From Cynocephalus volans (lineage: Eukaryota; Chordata; Mammalia; Dermoptera; Cynocephalidae): a stretch of 64,000 bases of DNA. A program made the position numbers and the translations under genes. The stretch covers positions 79,219,624 to 79,283,623 of the forward strand of contig NC_084478.1 in assembly GCF_027409185.1 (NCBI RefSeq), given 5' to 3'. Under the pieces are notes generated by a model. The model searched no databases, had not been told where the DNA came from, and was given only the letters and a program-made list of their open reading frames with translations. Below, piece by piece: positions 25,185 to 37,080 of the stretch (its first letter is position 1; every line of letters begins with the position of its first letter).

Positions 25185-26992
25185 GGTCTTGGGGGACCTC
25201 AGGAGCAGAAGGCAGCCCCTGCCAATAAACAGCAAGACCACAGGGTACCATTGTGCAGGCAGCCCACTGCCACCACAGACACCACTGCCATGCAGGTGAT
25301 CCACCACAGCCACCACTGCCATAAGGACAGCCTGCTGTCACTGCTGCCACAGGGCAGCCCACTGCCACAACAGCTGCCACCATGGCCACAGCAGCCACAG
25401 CTGCTATTCAGGTGGCCCACCAACCACTCAACTGTATTGGCAAATGGAGGGTTACCAGCAGGGCCTAGGGAAATTGATAAGCAAGCACAGTCCCGTGACC
25501 CAGTGGCCCAGTCCACAGGGGGAATTACCCTGCCCTCTGCGGTAGCACACCTACAGATGGGAGCTATATGTGCAGCCCATGCAACTGCCTTGATCTGGGA
25601 AGAGACACACATGGAACCTCCAGAGAATGCAGAAACCCAGGATAGCCAAATACAGTAAGAATGAAAATTCCCAACCACCACCAAACCATCCCCCATTCAC
25701 GGGAAGCAAAGATCCAGGAGGATCCTCTGCCTGTAGGAAAGAGGAAAGAGAAAGCCTGGCAAGGTCACCCATTCAAACTAAGGAGCTCCAGTATACCCCA
25801 GTGCACCCATCAGGGTCAGAGAACACTAGCCAGGGTACCAGCAAGCCCACCCAGGGTCACCCACACCAGCCAAAGAGCAATGGGGCACCCAGGTGTTTCT
25901 CCCAAGAACATGAGAGCTTACCCATGCCCATGATGACAAAACATAGTGTCACTAACCTCTGCAAGGAATCACTAAGTGCCCCAGTGCATAGGCCACAGAG
26001 GCATTCACACACAATTCCAACACTGAATACAGCCAAAGTACCTACATGGAAACTACACTACTGCATCTACCTGGAACCAATACTAAAACACACTACTCAG
26101 CGGTCAATATAAAACACATCTACAGGAGGAAGTCTCTCTCCTCAAAGTCCACTCCAGAGTAATAGAAGAAGCACCTGCTCTACCAGATGACCAGACATCA
26201 ATGTAGAGATACAAGAAATACAAAAAAAAAAAAAAAGAAAGAAAGAAAGAAAGAAAAAAGAAAAGAAAATATGACATCACCAAAGGAATAGTAATTCTCA
26301 GGTACCAGACTCCACAGAGCAAGAAACCCTTGAACCCTCCTACACTGTTGCTGGGACTGTAAATTATGGAAAACAGTACGGAGGCTCCTCAAACAACTAC
26401 AGATAGAACTACATACGACCCAGCAATCCCACTGGAATATACTCAAAGGAATGGAAATCATCATGTCAAAGGGATACCTGCACTCCCATGTTTAGCGCAG
26501 CTCTATTTACAATAGCCAAGAGCTGGAATCAACCTAAATGTCCATTGGCAGATGACAAGATAAGGAAAATGTGTTATATTTGCACAATGGAATACTACTC
26601 AGCCATAACAAGAAATGAAATACTGCCATTTGCAGCAGCATGTATGAACCTGAAGAAAATCATGTTAAGTGAAATAAGGCAGGCATAGAAAGAGAAATAC
26701 TGCATGTCCTCAGTCATAAGTGGGAGCTAAAAATTAAACAAATAAAAAAGAAAGAAAGATACAACAATCACAATAATTAGTTGAATCTTCAAAAGGAGAG
26801 AACAGAACTGAGGTTATCAGAGGTGAGAAAGGGGGAGAGAGAGGGAGGTTAATGAGAAATTGGTAAAGGGCCACAAAAATTGACTACATTGTATAATGTT
26901 GAATACACAAATTATTCTGATTTGAGCACCACATATTGTTATTCAATGTTGTACCCCACAGATAGGTACAATCAATTATGTTTCAATATAAA
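25185..26992 (+). mobile_element. Internally deleted L1: 5' UTR joined directly to ORF2 3' end and 3' UTR
   Basis: 25240-26330 aligns along its length with the 5' UTR of the plus-strand L1 at 56700-57690 (shared 'aaactaaggagctcc', 'cagtgcacccatcagggtca', 'aacacatctacagaaggaag'-type phrases). At about 26331-26340 the sequence jumps to the end of ORF2, corresponding to about 62525 of that L1, then runs through a 3' UTR to 26992. ORF1 and nearly all of ORF2 are missing. AAATTCAAC at 25176-25184 and 26993-27001 is a candidate 9-bp target duplication. An A/GAAA tract (26221-26268) is expanded relative to the longer copy. Confidence 0.8.
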
Positions 26993-27001
26993 AAATTCAA
27001 C

Positions 27002-30000
27002 ATTCTTAAAATGAACTCATCCCATTCCCCACCCCTTGCTCTCCATCACAGCTTCTTATGAAGCATCCCATCACCTATTAGTGCTCATCCTGAGAAGTTC
27101 AGCTTTGTTTCTGGCTTTTTCCTCCTGACAAAGCAAGCATTCAAACGTTTGCTGAATGAATTACTGAATGAACAAGTCCCATCATGAATCATACTTCTTC
27201 ATCAGGCAGATTCACAAGAATCCAGCCTCTTCCTTTTCATATTCAAACAATTTACATAAAAGGAAACTCAGACTCTCTTCACCTTAAAGTGGCAATCATC
27301 TTTGTCAAAGTGATAGATCATTTCAGTCTATCACTGAAGAGACCAATTTTTTACCAAGCTCATTCATTGTGGAGGTCTTTTATATTCTGCTTTTAAAGAT
27401 TAGCATATAATAGAACAGTCTGCCCTACAATAATTTTAAGGACTGCAGATTAGTCTGTAATGTTGCTATATAATCGCTTACTTAGCCAGCCCCAGGTTTT
27501 GAACATTTAGATTGATTTTAATGCTCTTTCCTTTATTCATCTAACAAAGTAAATTATCTTATTTGCTTGTGTATCCATAAAATATTCTCTGGAGAGGTAG
27601 GAGTATTAGGCAGGAGTGGGAAGCAGACTTTTCATTGAATACCCTATAGATAGTTCTCTTTGAATTCTGAACCATGTGAATATAATGGCTATTTAAAATA
27701 TATATACCGAAAGCTTACTGTACACCAAGCATTGCCCTAGAAGCTGGCTGTGGAGGTGGGTTCTATATTCCCAGCTTAACTCCCTGATATGTGTTCTCCC
27801 CAAAACATGTATAATGTACATTAGGAACCTCAAGGAGAGAGCAGGGTGAGAGTCTCAGGGAATGAAATTTTCACTGAAACTTGAAGGATGGGGAGGAGTC
27901 AGGCTGAGAGACTGCCATGGGCAAAGGCCTGGAATAGGAAAGGACACTTCCTGTTTGGGGAATGAGGCTGGATCTGGTGTGGCTGTGAAAATGATGGGAA
28001 ATGAGACTTTCAAGGAGGGCAGAAGAAAATATAGAAAGGGTTCTGGATTCAGGCTCTGGAGTTTGAATTTGATCCCAGAGGTAGTGGGAGCCTTTGGAGA
28101 TTTGAAACAGGGCAGAGAGATGGTAAGAGCTGTTTTGACAGCAATCCTTCTAACAGCAGTAAGGAGAACAAAGGAAGGGAAACCAGTGGGCAGCAACCTA
28201 CTGAAGCTCAGGAGACAGTGACAAGGGCCTGAACTAGGGGGACCAACTGTCCCAGTTTGCCCAAGGCCATTCGGTTTTAGCCATGAAAGTTCTGTGTCCC
28301 AGGCAACTCCTCAGTCTCAGGCATAGGAGGATGGTTGGTCACCCTAATCTGAACCAAGGCACTGGAGGCCACAGTTCCTCAGGGCCTTTCCTGCTCTGAG
28401 AAGCGACCCAATGGCTAAGCTTCCAGGGGTTGAAAGCTCCACCTCCACAGGCCCCGCCTCCAACCACCACCCCTGGGTCTGCTTTCACTAGATTCTAGGC
28501 CCACTGGCCTCCAGACGCATAAGGAGATTTGTGAGGAAAACATCCCCACTCACTATCCAGATTTCTCTCCTCCATGAACCTGAGGCTCCTGTCAAACTAA
28601 ACTGTTTCCTGTGCCAAAGCAAACTTCCAAATTTTTGTGTATACTGGGCGACCACAGGAAATGTTGTGCTCCCCACTTCTCAGTTCGTTGGAGCCCATTG
28701 CAAACACGACCTCCCCACAGCCCAATACCAGTCCTACAGGCTTCTGGGTGGCAGACACTGCGCAAAGAGCTTTCCAAACATTACCACTTACCCTCGCAGC
28801 CAGTAAATATGGTTAGTCCCCTTTACCAGATGAGGAAACCGAGACTCACAGAGGGGAAGCGTTTGGTCCAGGGTCACAAAGCTACTAGCCTTCCCCTCCG
28901 TCTCGCTGTGATTCTCTGATGGCCCCAATCCTTGTACCAGTGAGGTATGCACTCCTTTCATTCCCTGCCTGCCCCCTGGACCCAACACATGCACGATCAT
29001 AAACCTAGAACAATACCAGACTTATAGGAAGTAGGGCCTCAATAAAAATTTGGTGAATGAAGGGATTATGTACGTACCTTCTATAGTACCTAGCCTGGCA
29101 CCTGGCATTGAATAGATTCTCCATTCATGTTTTTAATTGAGCTGAAATTGCAATGCCTAACCAAATACGGGTATGACTAAGAGGAAAACAAATTATGGCA
29201 AAACCTCAGCTAGCTAAAGCTTTCTGGAAATGAGTCATTCTGAAGGCTGAGGTTGAAACTTTGAACACAGGAAAAAGAATCCTGGGGCTGCTTCCTTCTC
29301 AGAGTGCTCCCCACTTCCACCGCCCTTTCTGAGTTCCTGGTCCCCTTGATACTCTTTTCCTTTCACTTTTCTCTTTTCTTTGTTTTTCTGTTGCTCCTTG
29401 GAAGTTTCTTGGTGGTCCAGCTTATCCAAGACCCCCATTCCTTCTGGTGTGGTGAACCCATGGCAGCCTTTCTCGAACTCCCTTCCGAACCTTCCTCGCC
29501 AGATCCGTCTTCCTCGCTGCAGCACCCCCTTGGGGCCGTCCCTGGCCTGCCTGGGCTGGTGGGTGATTCTCTCTTCTGGGCCCCCCACAGTACCTCATGC
29601 AGGGGTCTGTTTTCACATCTGCTTCCCACACTGGATTGTGAGTTTCTTGAGGGTGGAATCATGTCAACCTTAAATGTTTACAAATAAGATTGGCAGACCT
29701 TTTGTGCTTGTTGGCCATCCTTCCCTCAATACTGTTTACTCTGAGGCAGCCAGGCTTTTGCTTGCTGGTTGGTTGAATCGTAATTGGGAAATCACGAGTG
29801 CTGGCTGTTCAGGGTTTCTCTGCTGGCACATTTCTCTTCTTCCTGTTCTTTCTACATTCCCTGGTGTTTATGTCATACTTGACCATTTGGCTCAAGAGAG
29901 CTCCAGCTCAGCCAGCATGCTCTGTTTCTTCGGGGAAGAGGTGGCCAGTTGGGGTCTTGGCCCAGCCCTGCGAGTCCATCTGGCTTGAAGAACCAGGAGC

Positions 30001-31030
30001 CCTGGACTCCCTCCTCAGTTCCACAAGCATTTAGTTGAGTGCCCACTCCGCACCAGGCCCTGAGCCAGATGTATTAGGGAGGTAGAGATGGAAAATGGTG
30101 TGGCCTTGCCCTGCCTCTGGCTCCCTGCATGACCATGAGCCCTTTCTAGATCTTTTCCATTTACCCATCTGAAAGTGGAGGGGAGTGGAATCCTGATCTG
30201 TAGGGGGCCTTGTGAGTCTTACCTGTCCCGAGTACTCCAGCCCCTCCACATCTGTGCTTTCCCCCAGAAGAACCAGGCCTGCCCCTCTTACCTCCCTCCT
30301 CCCCTGCAAATTCCAAGCAGATGTGCTCCTGTACACCTCACCCTCTATGTGGCCAAGCAGCCCCAAGGAGCAGCTGGAGAATCCCAGCTGGCCCAGCGGA
30401 AGAACATAAAGGGAGGAAGAGGAGAAAGGGCAGGCATGTCAGGTGGCCATCTCAGATACATGAGGGAATGAAAGCACACCCCAGCATACCAGCGAAGTTC
30501 CCTAAGCTCAACTCTGAAGAGTCATACTCGTCAGTCTAATCAGGGAGGCCCAAACCAGAGGGGGGCTGGGGTGGGGGAAAGATGGAGTTCTGCTAATCTC
30601 CCTGGAAAAGGCTAAGGGATCGTGTTCCCTTGTACTTGTAGGACACTCACTACCATTTTTGTATTTGATTTTTCAAGCAGCCCTTTTAGTTACATTCAAC
30701 AGAATTTTCTTGAGCACCTTCTACTCACCCACACAGCTAGAGCCACCCCGAGACCATTTCTGCTTCACTGCAATTGGGTACATATGGAGAAAGGAAACAT
30801 ACTGGGGAGATTAGATAGTCTGATCTGCAACCTGATGTGTGTGTAGGAAGTTGGGGCGGGTCAATGAGCATCAAAAACTGGAGGAAAGGTTTAGTCAAGC
30901 CTGAGAAAGCCCCAGCAGCTAAACAGATTCAGTAATAAGAGATTATAGCAAAGCATCTATTATCAACTCAGCTTAAGAGGTTTCGACCTTCTAATTGGGC
31001 TTCTTGACACAATAGAACAGCACCACGACC
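27002..31030. other. Intergenic DNA upstream of DGAT2L6
   Basis: No conserved gene is recognised. MIR-like phrases lie at about 28740-28920 ('agatgaggaaaccgagactc', 'cagggtcacaaagctactag'). Open frames of 90-127 residues at 29235-29690 overlap on both strands in moderately GC-rich DNA and look accidental. The DGAT2L6 promoter should lie just before 31031, but I see no clear TATA or CpG island. Confidence 0.5.
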
Positions 31031-31112
31031 ATGGCCTTCTCCCGACTAGATCTTCAGGAGTGCCTCCAAACCCTCTCTGTTTTACAGTGAATTCCGGGCT
31101 ATTTAATTTTAG
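31031..31112 (+). pseudogene. DGAT2L6: DGAT2L6 exon 1 with nonsense codon
   Basis: Reads MAFSRLDLQECLQTLSVLQ, then TGA (31088-31090), then IPGYLIL and the first base of a Gly codon, followed by gtgagt. It lines up with the human exon 1 (start MAFFSRLNLQ), where Trp stands at the stop. The donor site and phase fit exon 2, so the exon identity is secure although exon 2 is 16.3 kb away. Confidence 0.88.
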
Positions 31113-31689
31113 GTGAGTAAACTCCAAGGGCTGGAGAGTACATGAGAACAGACCAAGAAGGAGGTCAGGCATCTCCAGAGAAGGAGAGCTTTGAAGAGAT
31201 AATCTGGTTTGTCCCCATCCTCTAGGAAGACCTGGCCACACAAAGGCCAGGAGAGAGGCTGTGGCTGTTTTGGTGGAAAGATCGCTCCAGCCTTCTCAGG
31301 AGCTGTCTCCTATGAACTAGCTGAAAAGAGTCATATTCGGGGACGGGGCAGAGGTGGTGGTGGCTTGCACAGCTGGTATTACTAGGTAGGTGTAAGGTGA
31401 TTTTCTAGTATAAGATTATAGTGAGAGGATTCTGGAAAATCTGAGGGCTGCCTGAGTGACTCATTTGACAGAACTTTGAGAAAGGGCCAGTTGGTGCTCA
31501 GTGGACTCAGGGCATGGCAGTCATCAGTGCTGGGCAAATGGGCTGACAGCTCCAAGCCTTTCCCAGCCACAAACAGGGGTTTGTGGGTGCTCCATTACAG
31601 AGGCAAGCTTGGAAACTGGAGAAGGAGAAATAATGCCGTCCTGAAGGGTGGTAAATGTAGGAGGCAGTCAGTTCAATTCCATGAGAGGC

Positions 31690-32340
31690 TATATGACCCC
31701 TTAGAGGAGAGGTTCTTAACCAGGGGCCTATTGACCAAGAATTCAGGGTGGAGGGGCTTTGAATTGGATGGAAAAAATTACTTCTTTCTTTTCAGTAGCC
31801 TCTAATTGAAATGTAGCATTTCCTTCAATGATGAATGTAGGCAATAAACCACAGAAGTGTCAGCAGTACCTGTGGCTTTGTCAGTAACAGACACCATGGA
31901 GATTTGCATTTCATATTACAGTTGTTGCAGGCATCTCGAAATTCATTTATGCTCATGACTACTTCAAAACTCTAGTAGTTATTGAAAATGCCATTAGATC
32001 TGGTTATTTAATGCATAAGTCAAGAAGCACATATGTTACTACATTACATATTTGGTAATATTTTGATAGTTATATTTTAATATAATGTGCTTCCTTTGTA
32101 AGTCTGTGTATTTTATTTTATGCACTTGAAAATATTATTCAGAAAAATGCATGAGGTGATTGATACATTTACTACCCTAACCCAATTATTGTACTACGTA
32201 TGTACCAAAACATCAGATTGTACCCCATAAGTATGCACAATGTGTCAATTAAAACAAAAAATAGAAATATTATTCAGAGAAGGGGTCCATAGGCTTCACC
32301 AGACTGCCAGAGGGGTCCATGGTTCCCAAAAGACATAGAC
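31690..32340. mobile_element. hAT-Charlie-type DNA transposon fossil
   Basis: Starts 'gaggttcttaaccaggggcc' and ends 'agaggggtccatggttccca', matching inverted-terminus phrases of an old hAT element. The body contains 'aatgtagcatttccttcaat' and 'gcaataaaccacagaagtgt', phrases that I associate with it. It is split by a short L1 tail at 32146-32264. Confidence 0.6.
32146..32264 (+). mobile_element. 5'-truncated L1 3' end with target duplication
   Basis: About 118 bp resembling the 3' UTR at 26890-26990 ('tgtaccccataagtatgcac', then an A-rich tail), flanked by AATATTATTCAGA at 32130-32142 and 32266-32278. It sits inside the hAT fossil. Confidence 0.65.
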
Positions 32341-32344
32341 TTAT

Positions 32345-33100
32345 CAAGCCTTATTAAAATTGAATCATGCTGAACCCATCAATGGCTTGACATTAGCTGT
32401 ATCAAGAGAAGTAAGGAATTTTTTTTTTGTAAAATTATTTGTTTCTAGTCTTTCATAATTTTTTTCCTTTGCATTTCCTTTAATTTCCTCAAAAACTCCC
32501 CTTTGATAAGTTTCAGCCCTCAGCTAGTAAAGTAAGGGGTACAAGAATGTCCTAAGAGACTTGGCATTGCAGGGGCAGCCATCATTTCAAGTCTGGATCC
32601 TAGAAAGAGTGGACAATGGTGCAGGGAGATCAGGGAAAAGAGGTCAAGAGAGGTCAAGAGCTGCACGAGTGGATTCTTTTAGGTGTGGAGTCTCTCCCAC
32701 CCAAGAAGGCCTTGGTATAGTATTTGAACACAAATGCCCAGATTATTCTGGCTCTTCTGGGGCAGCTTTCCTCATTAAAATGTTCTCATTTTTCTCCCAG
32801 AAAATGATTATTTCTCAAGTATTTTTTTTTTTTCTCTATTTCTTTTCTTCTTTCAAAGGACACCGTCTCTGGGTGGAGATAGGGAAGAGAGTGTATCAGA
32901 CAACTGGACATGTCAGGGACCGAGAAGGTAAAGGTTATCCTCCTAATAATGTCTCCTCCCCACTCAAATCTCACCAGTTTCCACACATCCTGGAAAAGCT
33001 GGAGGAGTTGGGTGGGGATGTTACGGACACAGGTTGATGCCTACGTGTTTTTAGTGAAAACATATAATAATAAATGTGAATGTTTTCTTTCACCTTCATG
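32345..33100. other. Intron 1 DNA without recognised features
   Basis: No repeat family or gene is recognised. A 158-residue open frame at 32561-33037 has no recognisable motif and includes a homopolymer-encoded Phe run, so it is treated as chance. Confidence 0.4.
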
Positions 33101-33651
33101 TTTTAAAGTTTTTTTATTGAACATAAAATTTACCATTTTAGCCAGTGTTAAGTGTACAGTCCAGTGGCATTAAGTACATCCACAATGTATCACCACCATC
33201 CATATCCAGAATTTTCCATTTTCCCAAACTGAAGCTCTGTACCCTAACTCCCCCTCCTTCCAGCCCCTGGCAACCACCATTTTACTTTCTGTCTCTATGA
33301 ATCTGCCTGTTCTATGTACCTCATATAACTGGAATTAAACCTTGTTTGTCCTTTGGTGTCTGGCTTATTTTATTTAGCATAATGTCTTCAAGGTTTATCC
33401 ATGTGATAGCATGTGTCAAAATTTCCTTCCTTTTTAAGGCTCAATAATATTCCCTTGTATGGATGTACCACATTTTGGTTATCCATTCATCCATCTATGC
33501 ACACTCTGGTTGTTTCCACTTCTTAGCTAATGTGAATCGTGCTGCTATGAACATGGGTGTACAAACATCTCATCAAGACCCTGCTTTCAATTCTTTTGGA
33601 TATGTACCCAGGAGTGGAATTTCTCAATCATATGGTAGTTCTGGTTTTCAT

Positions 33652-33682
<31 letters not shown>

Positions 33683-35340
33683 TTTTTTACATTCTAAGAT
33701 GTTGTGGAGCAGTTAGGGGGAAGGAGGAGGAGGGGAGGGCGAGGGGGAAGGGTGGAAGCAGGAGGGGGTGTGGCATGGTCGAGACCCATGGCTTCCCTCT
33801 TATTCTGGCAGAGGAGCCCAGAGGGCTTCCAGCAGTGGCTTGGTCATTGCTGGGCCTGATGTGGACATCTAGGGGGGCGTGGCTGAGGCCCTCAGTCCCC
33901 CACTGCCCCGGCTCAGGAGCCCAGGGCACTTCCAGCGGTGGCTCAGTGGTCATTGCTGGGCTGGTACAGTCGTTGGGAGGGGCATGGCTGAGACTCACAG
34001 CCCTCCCCCTACCCTGGCTTGGGAGCCTGGGGGCTTCCAATCCTTCCAGGTTTTATAGGTGTTCTGTGGTGGTGTTAGACCTTTACTAGTTAATACCAGA
34101 ACTTTTTCCCTGATCTGTGGGTATTTTGTCTTTTCTCTCAGTTCTGTGTTGGATTATTTGCTGTTCCCAACACTTAAACTCTGCACTAGAACTAATTTGT
34201 TGTCCTTTGTTTACTTCTAAAATGGGGGAAATTTCTGTGGGGACCAGCACTTAAGATCTGTGGTTGAGCTAAAGTGATGCTTTGCTGCTGATTGTCTAGG
34301 GAAGGCTTTTTCTGAAGCTCAGGTTTTGATTCTTGACCCTGAAAGCACTTCCTGGTCTTGTGAGGTCCAGTAAACCTGGGTTCTGTGGAAACTGTGGTCT
34401 GGGCCTGAGTCTTTTCAGCAAACTGCACCCCCTACAGATCTATACTCCTGACCAGTTTCCACTGAGTGGTCCTGTGCTCACTGGAGGGCAGATCAGCTGT
34501 CTTTGCTGTGCCTCAATGTTTACCCGGTGGGTCCATGTCCCCCAGTGCCCATACTCCAAACACTTCCCATGGGACAGGCCATGTGCTAGTCCCTTGCAAC
34601 AACTCACCAGCCTCTGAGTGGCTCCTTTTTTCAGATGTCTGTGGCCCTTCACTCCTATGTGGGTCTATGGGAACCCTGTTAGTGGTCTTGCTGGCTGGGG
34701 AGCCACCAAGGCCCTCTTCTACCCTGCAGCCTCCAAGCAACTTCATACAAAGAGCAGAGCTGCAGCTTTGCCACCTCTTGCTCTGTGTTGGGGACTTGAA
34801 ACAGTCGGAGCGATCCTTTCTTTTTCTCATCGTGTCTTCTCCTGCTTTCATGAACTCCGTAGGTCTCTCCTCTTCCTCTGAGCTCTAGTGGCTCCATCTT
34901 GGCTGTCGTTGCTTTTTATTAGTTGTAAATTGGTTGATTGCGGGAGAGGGTGATGCTGGGGACCCTCTATTCTGCCATCTTGACCAGAAGCTCAAATATT
35001 TATTGATAATTCTGTTTTTAATTTTTTGAGGAGCTGCCCTCCTGTTTTCCACAGTGGCTGGACCATTTTACATTCCCACCAATAGTGCACAAAGGTTCCA
35101 GTTTTTCCACATCTTCACCAACACTTCTTATTTTCTGGTGTGTGTGAGTGTGTGTGTGTGAGTGTGTGTGAGTGTGTGTGTGTGAGTGTGTGTGTGTGTG
35201 TGTGTGTTTATATAATAGCCATCCTAATGGCTGTGATATAACATATCATTGAGGTTTTGATTTGAATCTCCCTAATGATTAGTGATATTGAGCATCTTCT
35301 CCTGAGTTTGTTGGCCACTTGTCTTGATTTCTTTTAGATT
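33101..35340 (-). mobile_element. Old L1 3' region on the minus strand, split by a later insertion
   Basis: 33101-33650 and 35005-35340 together read as one reversed L1M 3' region ('tagccagtgttaagtgtaca', 'catatggtagttctg' ... 'gataattctgtttttaattt', 'ccacagtggctggaccattt'). The element at 33651-35003 interrupts it. A (TGTGAG)n/(TG)n tract lies at 35138-35210. Confidence 0.7.
33651..35003 (-). mobile_element. Tailed element made of L1 5'-UTR-like sequence, minus strand
   Basis: On the minus strand it starts near 34995 with a phrase like 'ggtcaagatggcagaataga', typical of L1 5' ends. It continues about 1.3 kb through GC-rich sequence with no ORF2 homology and ends in an (AAAT)n tail ((TTTA)n at 33649-33687). 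The host L1 resumes on the other side with a diverged repeat of the junction (gtagttctggttttca at 33635 versus gataattctgtttttaat at 35005), a likely target duplication. Confidence 0.6.
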
Positions 35341-36466
35341 GATTATTTTTACCATTCCACTTGTCTTTCTCTACTAGTTTGAGTGTTATACATCTTGTTT
35401 CTGTTTATTTAGTAATTATGCTAGAAATTACAACACAGATCCTGAGTCTTGGAGGTTACCAAGCATCTAAAAGGGTGTGATGCCCACAGAAGTACCTGAG
35501 ACATTCAAGTTTGTTCAACCCAACAGTTACAGAGAAATACTAATTATCAGACTTTGGGGTTCCCTTGCTGAGACTACAGGAATGAGTTGGTTATAGGCTC
35601 CTTACTGTCTAGGAACAGAGATAAACAAATCATTCATTCAACCATTGTACACATTTTATGTGCCAGTGCTGGACATATACACAAATCACAATAATGTAAG
35701 ACAGACTGTGGGAAGTGAAAGAAAGAACCAAGACGAAGTGATATTAGTGTGTCAGAGAAAGAAAATATTACACCAAGTCGAGGTGATCAAGAGAGGCAGG
35801 AAAGGGAAGCAGTGTGGCATGATGAACAGGACATGAGTTCTGGAGTTCATCAGACTTGGATAACAATTAGCTGTGTGGCTTTGGACAGGCCCTGTAATCC
35901 CTGTAAGCCTCAGTATCCTCCTCCTCTCAGCCTGGTCCACAGGAAATGCTCCATACAGAAAATTGTCCCTCCCTCCCTTCCTTCCTTCCATCTTTCCTTC
36001 TTTGCTTCCTTCCTCCTCTTTCTCACCCTCTTTCCTTCTGTTTTGCTCAGAGCCTCCCTCAGTGCTTCTCCTTCCTGAATGATATTCAGAATAGTGGCTG
36101 ATTACTGAGCGCTACTGGAAGCAATGGGAGAGAAAATAGGGAAAATTGGGGAAAGTGGAAGAAAAAATAGCAGAAGGACAAGAAGGAGGGAGGAAATGAG
36201 AAGAGAGAAACAAGAAGATGGTTTGGCAGAGATGTGGAATACAAATATTTATGGTCCTTAGACTTAGACGGTGGCTCTGACAGCCCGTCTGAGGGCTGAC
36301 TTTCATTCAGAGGATGGCTCTCCATCTGTCTCTTCTGGGCTTGTATCACTATCTCACTAAACTTTGCAACATCCTTTTTCCTGATCCTTTAGCCTCTGAT
36401 CTCCACCCTCTCCCACCTATTCCATTGTCTGTTCCCAGAAGAGTCTTTCAAAAGCACCTTTGATTA
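35341..36466. other. Intron 1 DNA, mostly unclassified
   Basis: Contains CT-rich low complexity at about 35965-36080. No gene-like open frame is supported. Confidence 0.4.
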
Positions 36467-36580
36467 GGGCTGGTCGGTTAGCTCAGTTGGTTAGAGCTTA
36501 GTGCTGATAACCCCAAGGTCCGGGGTTCGATCCCAGTACTGACCAACCACCAAAAAAACAAAAAGGAAAACAAAAAAAGG
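36467..36580 (+). mobile_element. tRNA-Ile-derived SINE, monomer
   Basis: The body (to about 36545) reads as a tRNA: box A ttagctcagttgg, loop region gtgctgataac, box B ggttcgatccc, which resembles tRNA-Ile (AAT). It is followed by an A-rich tail. There is no tRNA-unrelated body. Flanks cctttgatta and tctttggtta give an imperfect target duplication. It is inserted in an L2. Confidence 0.85.
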
Positions 36581-37080
36581 GGTCTTTGGTTACATCTCTC
36601 TCCTGCTCAAAAATAGTCAGTGGTTTCCCATTGCCTGCTTTATGATGTACAAATGTGTTAGCCTGGGCATCCAAAGCCCTCCTCCACTCTCTGGCTCTAA
36701 CCCCTACCAATGCATCCCCCTACTCTTCCCCTATATGAAGCTTGTATTCCAGGCAATCTACTCACAGAACAAGTGGGAAAAGTACTCTCCCACTCCTTCG
36801 CCTCTGCCCTGACTATTCCCTCCACTGGAAAGATGTCATGATAGCTCTTCCTGGACTATCCACAGACAACCCTTCCTTTGAGATATTACTCAAGTCATAT
36901 CTTCTCTGCAATGTTTTCCAGACAACCCAAGACTAAATCACCTCTGAAAGTCTAGAGCACTTTGTAAGAATAGGCTGAGTAGCAGCCCTTATAGCTCTTG
37001 TCCACTCTACCCAATAAGCTCATGAGAACAAGGGCCATTTCTTATCATTATTATATTTCTTGCAAGACCAGACTTGGCAC
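36581..37080 (+). repeat. L2 LINE fragment
   Basis: 'cagtggtttcccattgcctg', 'tccaaagccctcctccactc' and 'agaacaagggccatttctta' follow L2 order. The monomeric SINE has inserted near its left edge. Confidence 0.6.

Noticed and set aside
25020-25658. 212-codon open frame as a host gene
   Set aside because: Most of it lies in repetitive L1 5' UTR with triplet-like CCA/GCC runs, and its start lies outside the element. Treated as L1 sequence; the possible L1 frame is discussed as a finding.
29235-29690. Overlapping open frames of 70-127 codons on both strands
   Set aside because: No domain, no splice support, and open on both strands, as in random GC-richer DNA.
31088-31090. TGA read as selenocysteine or efficient read-through
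   Set aside because: The family has no selenoproteins, the human residue is Trp, and I noticed no SECIS-like element in the 3' UTR by eye; a fold search was not run.
33463-34089. 208-codon open frame
   Set aside because: It runs from a reversed old L1 across a (TTTA)n tail into another insertion, so it cannot be a real protein gene.
36467-36545. Functional tRNA-Ile gene
   Set aside because: The anticodon loop and stems carry changes, an A-rich tail follows directly and flanking repeats are present, so it is a SINE.
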